A stretch of DNA of 64,000 nucleotides from the NCBI RefSeq assembly GCF_017874735.1, contig NZ_JAGGLV010000019.1:1-64000 (forward strand), in the 5' to 3' direction. The number at the start of each line of letters is the position of its first letter. Position 1 is the stretch's first letter. This DNA comes from Paenibacillus silagei. GTDB lineage: Bacteria > Bacillota > Bacilli > Paenibacillales > Paenibacillaceae. Shown here in pieces: positions 17,237 through 25,837 of this stretch. The notes below the pieces were generated by a model. It saw only the letters and a list, made by a program, of their open reading frames with translations, was not told the origin of the DNA and made no database searches. A program made the translations under genes and the position numbers.

Positions 17237-17285
17237 GCTTGTCACCTCCCTTGCTTAGTGAACTTGGGCACTTACTATTGCAGCC

Positions 17286-18104
17286 CTATTCCTCCGGCTC
17301 TTCCCCCGATTCCTCCTGATCATGCAGCACATATTTGCTGTAGATCCGGCTATAGCGCTCCCCGTAGCGCCGCTGCAGTTCGGGGCCCATATCTTCCTCC
17401 AGCTCGAACAATACCAATTCCTGTGTAAAAGATTTGAGCAGCAGCTCCACAAGCACTGGATGCTCGGTAATCACGGCTTGGGCGCTCCCGTCCTCATAAC
17501 GCATGCCGAGCATGCACCAGCTCCGGTCCACGACGAAGGAGAACTTCCGGCCTCCGTTGCGTTCCGGCTTCCCCGGCAGGGGCGGCCATACCGGATAAGG
17601 TGCCGGCACAGCATCACCGCCGTCAAAAGCCCACAGCAGCTTCACTCCGCGCTTCTCCGCCTGCTCAAGCTCACTGCGCAGCAGCGAGGCTTCCTCCCGC
17701 CACACATCCACTACAATCTCCTGGGCGGCAAGATTCAGCTGGCGGACCAGCTCTCCTATGACATTCCGGTCACCCTCCACGTTGTAGAAGGAGGGGCTGA
17801 CCGGACCTCCGCGCGGCATTTCACTCTCCATATAGGCAAGCGAGGCCTGCACCCGGCCGGATATCATCGTGGCCAGCTCTTCCGGGTCCAGTACACTGTA
17901 GCGTGCCGGCTCCCCTTCTCCGCAGCGCACGTAGCCTTGCTGAGTCAGGCGCTGAAGCGCCGCATATACGTTCGATCTTGATACTCCTAGCTGCTTTGCC
18001 ACTTCGTAGCCCGAAGCCTGGCCCTTGGTGGCCAGCTCAACCATAATTTTGGATTCCATCTCTGTGAAACCCAAATTGCGCAGATGCAGCAGCAACTGTT
18101 CCAT
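17286..18104 (-). CDS. TrmB-family transcriptional regulator
   Basis: DNA-binding regulator of 272 residues. A winged helix-turn-helix at about residues 8-75 (LGFTEMESKIMVELATKG, QLGVSRSNVYAALQRLTQQGYV) matches the TrmB domain, followed by a PLD-like C-terminal sensor region (about 110-240). Archaeal members sense sugars; the bacterial ligand is unknown. AGGGGGA precedes ATG 18104. The 101-residue protein gene follows and may be in the same transcript. The acidic tail (ESGEEPEE) is unremarkable. Confidence 0.85.
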   Translation of the reverse strand: MEQLLLHLRNLGFTEMESKIMVELATKGQASGYEVAKQLGVSRSNVYAALQRLTQQGYVRCGEGEPARYSVLDPEELATMISGRVQASLAYMESEMPRGGPVSPSFYNVEGDRNVIGELVRQLNLAAQEIVVDVWREEASLLRSELEQAEKRGVKLLWAFDGGDAVPAPYPVWPPLPGKPERNGGRKFSFVVDRSWCMLGMRYEDGSAQAVITEHPVLVELLLKSFTQELVLFELEEDMGPELQRRYGERYSRIYSKYVLHDQEESGEEPEE

Positions 18105-18140
18105 CTATGTTGTCCCCCTAAGCTGTCAGTACTACACTGT

Positions 18141-18971
18141 CTATATTTGCTCCGAGCCGCAGCGCGGGCACCACATGGAGCCCTTCGGCAGATCGGCGCG
18201 GCAGATCTGGCAATTCACAATCTCCCGTGTATCCGCGTCTCCGGCTACCCGCTCTTCGGCTGGCTCACTTGCCTTCCAGTCCCTGATCCGGCGGTCCAGC
18301 TCCAGTTGCCGCTCCCGTTCCCGTTCCAGTTCATCTGCCTCCCGGCGGCTCCGGTCAGAACCTGAAGCTATCCGGTCCGCATCCTCCAGCTCTGCCTCTT
18401 CTTCCAGTTCAGGCAGCACCTCCGCATACTGTACTCGCGCTTCGGGTCTTCTGGCCAGCTCCCGTTCCGCTTCGGTCAGCTCTTCCTCACCGTAGTACTG
18501 GTCTTCCTCATCTTCATGCTCCAGCACCGTATGTACGGTAACCACAGGCGGTGCTGCGGTAGCGGCAGCCGCCGAAGACGTCTCTTTACGCAGTGAAATC
18601 TCCTTATCTTCCGGCTTGCGTGCTTCCAGCTTACGTCCGCAATGCGGACAGAAATTGGCATCCAGCCCTACGATCTGACCGCAGGCACACAAGCGTTCAT
18701 TTCTCAATTCGGCAATTCTTGAGCGTACGTCCTCGATCTGCTCCTGCAGCTTGTTACAGCCCCGCGCAAGCTCGATCATCTGGCCTTCAGCCACCGACAT
18801 ATCCCTTGAACGATATCCCTCGTAGAACAGCTTCCCCATTTTCAGAAATTCAACCTGCATCTCATGCTCAATATCCGAAATCTGCCCATTCAGCTTGCTC
18901 ACTTCCACCGAGCTTTGCGCTTTTTCACTCACCCGGCTGGCACCGTCTTTAATGCGTTGCAGTAAATTCAT
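18141..18971 (-). CDS. Zinc-ribbon protein with coiled coil
   Basis: 276-residue cytoplasmic protein from ATG 18971 (AAGGAGGA upstream). The N-terminal half is a coiled coil (about 15-100). It is followed by one zinc ribbon (CACGQIVG...CPHCGRK, about 100-118), an acidic low-complexity linker and a second zinc ribbon at the C-terminus (CQICRADLP...CPRCGSEQ). Two double-CxxC ribbons around a disordered acidic linker suggest a scaffold or nucleic-acid contact role; no enzyme domain is visible. It is followed closely by the TrmB gene (36 bp). Confidence 0.7.
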   Translation of the reverse strand: MNLLQRIKDGASRVSEKAQSSVEVSKLNGQISDIEHEMQVEFLKMGKLFYEGYRSRDMSVAEGQMIELARGCNKLQEQIEDVRSRIAELRNERLCACGQIVGLDANFCPHCGRKLEARKPEDKEISLRKETSSAAAATAAPPVVTVHTVLEHEDEEDQYYGEEELTEAERELARRPEARVQYAEVLPELEEEAELEDADRIASGSDRSRREADELERERERQLELDRRIRDWKASEPAEERVAGDADTREIVNCQICRADLPKGSMWCPRCGSEQI

Positions 18972-19249
18972 TGTAGTTCCTCCTTCTCCAGAGTGAGAAT
19001 AGGCTGATTCGCAGCCGCGTATATCCTTACATTCCGATTGCCGCCCCACGCAGCAGCGGAAACGTGATTCTATCATACCAAAAGTCCACGGCAGATTCAT
19101 TATTTGTCGTCATGTGGTAAATACCAAGTAGAGGCGGTTAGCGTTCTTATTGGAATGAGTATGCTGCGGAAGAAGCAATCATACATATTGCCTTCTGCTG
19201 GATCCGTTCCTGCGTACCCGTACATTATCGAATGATGGAGGGATGAATT

Positions 19250-19624
19250 GTGCCTGACGATAACCTTAACCGATATTTCGTCTCTGTGAATCACGGTCTG
19301 ATTCAGGAAGAGAGAGGCGACTCCAGTGAGTACGAGGTTCTGCTGTCCAGTGACGGGTTGACTGTGCTTCAGGATCTTCTGGCCGATCTGGCCAGCGGGG
19401 ATGACTACGCCTTCCGGCGTGCTCTGGTTCCCTACAAGTCAGCCGATCATGATGATGCCGCAGAGCAGTTCGATGACACCACCATCCGCCTGTTCCAGTA
19501 TCTGCACGACCATGGCACTGACGAGACCCGCCTTCAGATCGAAGGCTTGAACGTCCTGCAGAAGCTGGAGAATACAGGCTATCAGGATGAAGGCTACGGC
19601 ACAGGCTCTCCCACCAACAAATAA
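19250..19624 (+). CDS. Acidic protein of unknown function, 124 residues
   Basis: 124-residue acidic, soluble protein; GTG 19250 with GGAGGG upstream. The first 45 residues read as strands (YFVSVNHGLIQEE, YEVLLSSDG), followed by helices (LTVLQDLLADLASGDDYAF, TRLQIEGLNVLQKLE) and a Gly-rich end. I do not recognise the family. It may belong to the widespread Bacillales hypothetical proteins with a beta-hairpin head. It precedes relP on the same strand with a 224-bp gap containing a promoter. Confidence 0.6.
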   Translation: MPDDNLNRYFVSVNHGLIQEERGDSSEYEVLLSSDGLTVLQDLLADLASGDDYAFRRALVPYKSADHDDAAEQFDDTTIRLFQYLHDHGTDETRLQIEGLNVLQKLENTGYQDEGYGTGSPTNK

Positions 19625-19726
19625 GGATGAACGGAGCTGCACCATAAGGACGGCCTAAAGCCTATACTGAGCTAATACGCGCCGGAGGGAAGAATGTTTC
19701 TCTTCGGTCAGGGTTACGGTTTTATT

Positions 19727-19756
19727 TTGCTTCCGGGGCTGTACATCGGTTAAAAT
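19727..19756 (+). promoter_or_regulatory. Candidate sigma-A promoter for relP
   Basis: TTGCTT (19727-19732), 18 bp, then TAAAAT (19751-19756), about 90 bp upstream of the relP start. No clear sigma-W/M type motif is seen, although ywaC in B. subtilis belongs to the envelope-stress regulons. Confidence 0.4.
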
Positions 19757-19848
19757 AGAATCAGAACCGCAGCTAGCGCTGTATAAGATTGCCGTAGTCA
19801 TCCATTCATGGTCTACAGTCACAAATAACGAAAACCGGGAGAGTTTCA

Positions 19849-20571
19849 GTGGAAGAATATGATAGTACACAAGTAACATTGAACAAGTTGCAGGTCCATG
19901 TGAAGGATATGCAGAAGTGGCAGATTAACGAGGATTTTGCCAAGCAGGTTGAGAATTCCAAGGCTTTGCCGGCGCTGTACCGTCATGCTCTGAATGAGCT
20001 TGAGAATAAAATCGATATCATCCGGACCGAGTGGCAGGTACGTGACGGCTTCAGCCCTATTGAGCATGTGAAGTGCCGGATCAAAGAACCGAAGAGCATT
20101 GTGCAAAAAATGCAGCGTAAGGGCTATGAGCTTAACCTGGATAATATGGAACAGCACATCCATGATATTGCGGGGATGCGGATTGTCTGCGCCTTCGTGA
20201 AGGATATCTACCGGCTGGTGGACCACCTGTGCGCCCGCGAGGATATCCGTGTGCTTGAGATTAAGGATTATATTGCCCACCCGAAGCCGAACGGCTACCA
20301 GAGCCTGCACCTTATCGTGGCTATACCGCTGGTACTGCTTGATGGCACCCGCTGGGTGAAGGCAGAAATGCAGCTGCGTACGTTAGCCATGGATTTCTGG
20401 GCCAGCATGGAGCATATTCTCTACTATAAATTCGACAAACAGCTGCCCTCCCATGTGGCCGAGGAGCTGAAGGAAGCCGCCCGTGCTGCCGATGAGCTGG
20501 ACCAGAAGATGCTCCGCCTGCGCCGGGAGATCCTGGAGCTGTCAGAAGGCAGCGGCGGCAACGAGTCTTAA
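19849..20571 (+). CDS. relP: Small alarmone synthetase RelP/SasA (YwaC-like)
   Basis: Single-domain (p)ppGpp synthetase of 240 residues, transferring pyrophosphate from ATP to GDP or GTP. The synthetase core has HIHDIAGMRIVC, KDYIAHPKPNGYQSLHLIV and KAEMQLRTLAMDFWASMEH, closer to B. subtilis YwaC (SasA/RelP) than to YjbM (RelQ) as I recall both. There is no hydrolase, TGS or ACT domain. GTG start with GGGAGAG upstream. It is monocistronic, with a terminator at 20639-20665. These enzymes respond to stress mainly by induction, so the promoter matters. Confidence 0.92.
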   Translation: MEEYDSTQVTLNKLQVHVKDMQKWQINEDFAKQVENSKALPALYRHALNELENKIDIIRTEWQVRDGFSPIEHVKCRIKEPKSIVQKMQRKGYELNLDNMEQHIHDIAGMRIVCAFVKDIYRLVDHLCAREDIRVLEIKDYIAHPKPNGYQSLHLIVAIPLVLLDGTRWVKAEMQLRTLAMDFWASMEHILYYKFDKQLPSHVAEELKEAARAADELDQKMLRLRREILELSEGSGGNES

Positions 20572-20638
20572 TTGCGCAGCACAGAACACACATAAACTTA
20601 GGGTGAACTGGCCGCAGCTAGGCCTTTATCCGGCTACT

Positions 20639-20665
20639 AGAGGGGCACTTGTGTGCTCCTCTTTT
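20639..20665 (+). terminator. Rho-independent terminator of relP
   Basis: AGAGGGGCAC (20639-20648) pairs with GTGCTCCTCT (20653-20662) with one mismatch, a TTGT loop and four T. Confidence 0.75.
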
Positions 20666-20719
20666 GTATTTGTTGGCTGCTTTGTGGAGATCGGGGAGGG
20701 AATGAGGGGAACTTCTGCC

Positions 20720-20999
20720 CCTTCTTCTGCTCCTCATTCCCGCCTCCCGCCCCGTTTGGGCCAATTCAGGGGCACTTCTGCTCCTCATTCCCGCCTACCG
20801 CCCCGTTTGGGCCAATTCAGGGGCACTTCTGCCCCTCATTCCCGCCTCCCGCACGGTTCGGGCCAATTCAGGGGCACTTCTGCCCCTCATTCCCGCCTAC
20901 CGCCCCGTTTGGGCCAATTCAGGGGCACTTCTGCTCCTCATTCCCACCTCCCGCCCGGTTTGGGCCAATTCAGGGGCACTTCTGCTCCTCATTCCCACT
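20720..20999. repeat. 51-bp tandem array, about five and a half copies
   Basis: The marker CCAATTCAGGGGCAC recurs at 20761, 20812, 20863, 20914 and 20965, always 51 bp apart. Each unit holds a small hairpin (GGGGCA, CTTC, TGCCCC or a C/T variant) and a CT-rich linker with CATTCCCGCCTCCCGCCCCG. The sequence is unrelated to the array at 8043-8272 but has the same period. It lies between converging genes. Confidence 0.9.
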
Positions 21000-21220
21000 C
21001 CGCACGCCGACTTCTGGCTGAACCAGAGGGATTTATCCACTTTAATCCCGTGCAGCCACCTCGCAACCTACCCGGCGCACTGCTCTCAAAACTAATGTTA
21101 CTTGGTAGAACAACTCCTACATTCGAGCCCGACATCCGATCCATTTCCACCAGTTGGCCTAGTTTACCCTCTATATTACTTAAAGAGCAGTTTCAGTCGC
21201 CGCATAAACAATGTAGCCTA

Positions 21221-21390
21221 TAGCTCATTCAATCCCACCACACCTATCCATGCAACCCGGAGCTTACTCAAGCCCCATCTCACGAACCCGCGCAGCTATA
21301 GCTCATTCATTTCCATCACACCTATCCGTGCTCCTCCAGTTTACTCAAGTCCCATCTCACGAACCCGCGCAGCTACAGCTTATTCAAGCC
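21221..21390. repeat. About 78-bp direct repeat, two copies plus a partial third
   Basis: Copies start at 21221 and 21299 and share TAGCTCATTCA, CACCTATCC and CATCTCACGAACCCGCGCAG. A partial third copy enters the 3' end of the gene at 21373. The direct repeat probably grew from the end of that gene. The region 21000-21220 shows nothing else. Confidence 0.65.
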
Positions 21391-22329
21391 CGCCGCGCGC
21401 TTCGCAGCAGCTTCCGAGACCCGGCGCATCAGCAGCGCAAGCCCTTCACGCGCCTTGGGTGTCTGTGGCAGGAGTGCGCTCCAATCCTCCTCCGGCTCCA
21501 TTACCTCAGGCATAGCCGGAAACGGACGTGAGGAGATCTCGTGAAACAGCGGCCCCGGCTGGTGCAGAGAGCCTTCAGCCGCTGCCTCAGCCAGCCACTC
21601 TCCAGAGGATACGGCCGGACCCTTGCGCTCCAGCCGGGCCAGCTCGGACGCGAGCGACACAGACGCAGGCGCGTCTTCTTCAGTGCTCCGCTCGTTCTCC
21701 TGCTCCGCCCACAAGGCGAATACGCCGGAGAGCAGCTCTTCCTTGGACAGTCCGCGTAGGGCGAACGCAAGCAGCGGCTCCTGGGTCAGCTGCTGCCGGA
21801 CCCGCTGCACCAGCTCATCAGCAGGCAACAGACCCGTGCCCTGTTCCTCTGCAGCCAGCCTCAGCTCGTCATCTACAGGCAGCAGCTCCAGTGCAGCAAG
21901 CCCGCCATTCAGGCTACCCTGCAGCAGATCATACAATTCGCCCGGATGCGCAGCGAGCTGATGCAGCACTTCATTCTTCCTGGCGGGTGTCCACTGCGGA
22001 ATACGCAGAGTAACAGCCTCCCTCTGCACCTGCGGTAGTGGCGCCTGCTGTCCTTGCCGTACCTGCGGCACTGCTTCCACCCGCTCTTTTTGCCCTTGCT
22101 GCACCAGTTGCTTATTCTCCACCCGTTCTCCCTGCACCAGCTGCTTTTTCTCCGCCCGCTCTCCTTGCCGCACCGGCTCCGCCCGCTGGCCCTGTTCCCC
22201 TTGCTTCTCTATCTCTGCTCCGGCTTTGCTGCTGCGTCTGTCTGCTCCTTCAGCAGCAGGCCCCACACTCCCGGTGGCCTTAATGACCCCGGGCAGCACC
22301 TCCAGCCGCAGCTCCAGCAGCTCATTCAT
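21373..22329 (-). CDS. SNF2-helicase partner protein lacking a SWIM zinc finger
   Basis: 318-residue protein; ATG 22329 has AAGGAGG upstream and lies 39 bp after the SNF2 helicase gene. In Bacillales such helicases are often paired with a SWIM zinc-finger protein (ywqA/ywqB in B. subtilis). The C-terminal third (EEDWSALLPQTPKAREGLALLM) resembles the end of those partners as I recall them. But there is not a single cysteine in the protein, so the SWIM CxCxnCxH finger is absent. Residues 35-110 are Gln/Glu-rich low complexity with a repeated GERxExKQLVQ unit. It may be a truncated or reshaped partner; function unknown. Confidence 0.65.
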   Translation of the reverse strand: MNELLELRLEVLPGVIKATGSVGPAAEGADRRSSKAGAEIEKQGEQGQRAEPVRQGERAEKKQLVQGERVENKQLVQQGQKERVEAVPQVRQGQQAPLPQVQREAVTLRIPQWTPARKNEVLHQLAAHPGELYDLLQGSLNGGLAALELLPVDDELRLAAEEQGTGLLPADELVQRVRQQLTQEPLLAFALRGLSKEELLSGVFALWAEQENERSTEEDAPASVSLASELARLERKGPAVSSGEWLAEAAAEGSLHQPGPLFHEISSRPFPAMPEVMEPEEDWSALLPQTPKAREGLALLMRRVSEAAAKRAAGLNKL

Positions 22330-22368
22330 AGATGTTGCCTCCTTCTGCCTTACAATGTATTGCCCTGT

Positions 22369-25300
22369 TTACATCCAGTCCTGTCCCTGGAGTTCAATCA
22401 GCTCTTTGAGCTCATGGTTGGACATCTCGGTTAACCAGTTCTCACCGGAGCCGACGACCTGCTCGGACAGGCTTTTTTTGCGTTCAATCAGCTCGTCGAT
22501 CCGCTCCTCCAGCGTTCCCTGGCAGATCAGCTTATGCACCTGTACATTCTTATGTTGTCCAATCCGGAAGGCGCGGTCCGTCGCCTGATTCTCTACAGCC
22601 GGGTTCCACCAGCGGTCATAGTGCAGCACATGATTCGCCCGTGTCAGATTGAGGCCTACGCCTCCCGCCTTAAGCGACAGAACGAAGAAGGCCGGACCGT
22701 CCCCCTCTTGAAAAGCATGCACCATCTCGTCGCGCTCACGCTTCGAGATGCCGCCATGCAGGAACAGCGGCGTCTGCCCGTATCGTCTGGCCAGCCGGCT
22801 GACCAGCAGTTCGCCCATCGCCACATACTGGGTGAAGATCAGCGCGGATTCGCCAAGCTCGGAGATGCTGTCGAGCAACTCGAACATGACGTCCATTTTA
22901 CCCGAAGGCTCACTGCGCAGGCTCCGCCCCTCGTCCTTGCGGAACAGCTGGGGATGATCGCAGATCTGCTTCAGCTTGGTCAGGGAAGACAGCACCAGTC
23001 CCCGCCGGGCCACGCCCGAACGCTCGCCGATGACGCCTAGCATCTCATCCACAACCCCCTGATACAGCGCGGCCTGGGTCTCCGTAAGCGGACAATAGGA
23101 CTTCAGCTCAAGCTTCTCCGGCAGATCCTTCGAGATATCCGGGTCACTCTTGAGACGCCGCAGCAGGAAGGGCGAGACCAGCCGGTGCAGCTCACGCAGC
23201 CGTTCGCCGCCCTCTCCCGACACATAACGCTGGCGGAAGGAATGATACGTCCCCAGATAACCTGGGTTGAGAAAATGAAAAATCGACCACAGCTCGCCCA
23301 GCCGGTTCTCCACCGGAGTCCCGGTCATTGCGATCCGGTGCGGCGCGCTCAGCTTCATGACGCTCTGCGCCTGCTTGGTGCGGTGATTCTTGATGTATTG
23401 CGCTTCATCCAGCACAACCGTGGACCAGCGTACCCCGGCCAGATCCTCGCTGTCCCGGCCTGCCAGATGGTAGGTAGTTAGCACAATCTCATGGCTGGCC
23501 GCCAGTTCCCTGAATCCTTCGCCGCGCACCCGCCGCCCTCCATGGTGAATATGCAAGCTAAGGGAAGGGGCGAAGCGCTGCAATTCCCGCTGCCAGTTGC
23601 CCAGCAGCGAGGTCGGGCAGAGGATCAGCACAGGCTCCTGCTTCTCGCCCGGCGGGGCATTCAGCGCCCGGTCGAGCAGGCAGGTGATGACCTGCACGGT
23701 TTTGCCGAGGCCCATGTCATCAGCCAGGCAGACGCCGAAGCCGAGATTGCTGAGTGCCGTAAGCCACTGATAACCCCGCTCCTGATATGGCCGCAGCGTT
23801 CCGTTCAGATCCTCCGGCACCGGACGCAGCGGCATCCCGCGCAGCACATCGCCGTGCATGAGGGAGGCCAGCAGGCCAGAGGTCTCCATGCCGGTAACCG
23901 ACATGCCCTTCCACAGCCGCTCTTCACCATCTTCAGCCTCCAGGCGCATCCAGTCGGCTGCGGTCATCTCTCCGCTCTCACCACGCTTAATATATCTCAG
24001 GACCTGACGGACTTCCTTCGGGTCCACTTCAATCCATTCTCCCCGGAAGCGCACAAATGGCACGCCTGCTTCCACCAGGGCATTCAGTTCCTCCTCTGTG
24101 ATGTCTGAATCTCCCAGAGAGGCTTCAATACGGAAAGAGATCAGCTCTTCCATGCCCAGCGCAGACTGCACCGGGCCATCCGCTGCACCCGCCGGGGGCT
24201 GCATCTTCATTCTCATGCCGATCCGCCGCCGTCCCTCCCGGCTCCAGCGCGAAGGCATCTGCACGGTAATTCCCCGTTCCCGCAGCTGCTGCACGCTCTC
24301 CTTCAGAAAGAAATACAGCCGCTCCGGCGGCAGCTCAATCCCGCGCGGGGCCGGTTCAGCCAGCGAGCGCCGGATGTCCGGCGAACTCTTCGCCGCCCGT
24401 CCCAGCGCAGCCAGAAGCTGCTGCTGAATATTGCGGTAACGCTTGCCCCATAGGGTGAATTCCCGCTCCCGGCTGCTCCACACCGCTTCCGCCGGAATCC
24501 AGAATTCCCCCTCCTCCCGGCTCTCCGCCCAGAAGGTCAGCTGCCACAGCTCGCTCTCCTCCGCCGGAGGCTCCAGCCGCAGGCCCAGGCTTAGCTGTCC
24601 GCTGCGGGCCTCCTCAGTCTCGAAATGCGGCACCTCATGGCCCGCCGTCTCGTTCACCACTGCCAGCAGCTCCGTTACCTCAGCCGGAGTCCCCTGCACG
24701 GGGATATCCCGGCTGCCCGTGAGCAGACTGTTCCACCACAGCTCCGTCAGCGGAGAATAGCCGCGGCGGTAATTGGCCTTATACGGCGACAGCACGCTCT
24801 CATGGACGGCAACCACATTCTTGATCTCGGCGGTCATGACCGCCTGCAGGAAGGAATACAGCACATACCCGCCCGCTTCCTCCCGCGAGGACAAGTCGCC
24901 TTCCTCAGCTACGTGTGTGCCAAGTGCAAGCACCGGCATGGAAGCCGCCATCTGCAGGAAGAACTCCTTATCCGCCTCTTCCCGGAACGCCGGTGACCAG
25001 CATACGGCAGCGGCCTGTTCGCCGCCGCGCCACCGCGAACCGACCTTGCGCGGCGGCTGGGCGCCGGGCACAATCCCGCCCTTGCCCATCAGCTCCAGCG
25101 CGAAGCGGGCGGCTGCCGACCAGTAGCGCAGCTCCCCCCCGGGTTCAATGCCCTGGGCACGGCTCGCCTGCTCATCCCAGGCCAGCAGCAGCTCGAAGGC
25201 ATCCTTCGGCGACAGCGCCAGCCCTTCCAGCGTGCGTCCGGGCAGTCCGCGCCGCGCCGGTTTGCCCTCCACGGCGGCGGCCGCAGGATACTTCACTTCC

Positions 25301-25458
25301 GCCAGCCGCAGTGCAGCACCCGCAAAAGGACGCCAGCCGCTGCGGAGCTCCAGCCGTTTGATTACGCGTGTCCATGCGTCCACCTTCGGCTCGGAGGTTT
25401 CGCCCGAGAAGCAGAATAATACGTCCCCTAACCATATTGCATACAGATGCTTAATCAT
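22369..25458 (-). CDS. SNF2-family DEAD/DEAH-box helicase (YwqA-like)
   Basis: Large ATP-driven DNA translocase of 1029 residues. An N-terminal SNF2-associated region fills about residues 1-560. The ATPase follows: Walker A in DDMGLGKTVQ, DEAQ Walker B, TGTPVENRL motif III, and the helicase C lobe with GGVGLNLTRAN and DRAFRIGQ motifs V and VI. All motifs look functional. Bacterial relatives act in DNA repair or genome maintenance, mostly unproven. The start ATG 25458 follows GGAG by about 10 bases. The partner gene lies immediately downstream. Confidence 0.93.
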   Translation of the reverse strand: MIKHLYAIWLGDVLFCFSGETSEPKVDAWTRVIKRLELRSGWRPFAGAALRLAEVKYPAAAAVEGKPARRGLPGRTLEGLALSPKDAFELLLAWDEQASRAQGIEPGGELRYWSAAARFALELMGKGGIVPGAQPPRKVGSRWRGGEQAAAVCWSPAFREEADKEFFLQMAASMPVLALGTHVAEEGDLSSREEAGGYVLYSFLQAVMTAEIKNVVAVHESVLSPYKANYRRGYSPLTELWWNSLLTGSRDIPVQGTPAEVTELLAVVNETAGHEVPHFETEEARSGQLSLGLRLEPPAEESELWQLTFWAESREEGEFWIPAEAVWSSREREFTLWGKRYRNIQQQLLAALGRAAKSSPDIRRSLAEPAPRGIELPPERLYFFLKESVQQLRERGITVQMPSRWSREGRRRIGMRMKMQPPAGAADGPVQSALGMEELISFRIEASLGDSDITEEELNALVEAGVPFVRFRGEWIEVDPKEVRQVLRYIKRGESGEMTAADWMRLEAEDGEERLWKGMSVTGMETSGLLASLMHGDVLRGMPLRPVPEDLNGTLRPYQERGYQWLTALSNLGFGVCLADDMGLGKTVQVITCLLDRALNAPPGEKQEPVLILCPTSLLGNWQRELQRFAPSLSLHIHHGGRRVRGEGFRELAASHEIVLTTYHLAGRDSEDLAGVRWSTVVLDEAQYIKNHRTKQAQSVMKLSAPHRIAMTGTPVENRLGELWSIFHFLNPGYLGTYHSFRQRYVSGEGGERLRELHRLVSPFLLRRLKSDPDISKDLPEKLELKSYCPLTETQAALYQGVVDEMLGVIGERSGVARRGLVLSSLTKLKQICDHPQLFRKDEGRSLRSEPSGKMDVMFELLDSISELGESALIFTQYVAMGELLVSRLARRYGQTPLFLHGGISKRERDEMVHAFQEGDGPAFFVLSLKAGGVGLNLTRANHVLHYDRWWNPAVENQATDRAFRIGQHKNVQVHKLICQGTLEERIDELIERKKSLSEQVVGSGENWLTEMSNHELKELIELQGQDWM

Positions 25459-25837
25459 TGTTGGTTAATCTCCATTCTTGTGAGCAAACAGCAAGAGCAG
25501 CCCTTCCAATCCGGAAGACTGCCTCCTGCTGCGCGAGAAATATATTATGAAGCTGCACCGGCAGCAATAGCTCTAGCCGTACAGCCTTCCTGTTACGTTG
25601 TCTGCTGCAACTTTTTCTTCATCCCTTCATCTTATACGAAAAAGCCTATATTTAAAAACTTTTCTGCACATTTTCTGTGATTTTCAGCAGATTGTTGTTC
25701 AGATCAGGCGATTACTGTCCAGATAGCGTTGCAGCAGAAAGAACCGGCCCGCCCTCTCCAGGCTAGCCGGTCTTGAAATCCTGTGCAGCAACTCGTGCTG
25801 GACTACCAAAATCTTACGGGCTACAGCTACCTGCCCT
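25459..25837. other. Non-coding gap between the GH31 gene and the helicase operon
   Basis: 379 bp holding the promoter region of the SNF2 operon and the 3' flank of the GH31 gene. No clear hairpin terminator or strong promoter stands out. A minus-strand frame (25884-25699) includes VAVARKILVV, faintly like an IS110 transposase tail, but it is too short to call. Confidence 0.5.
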
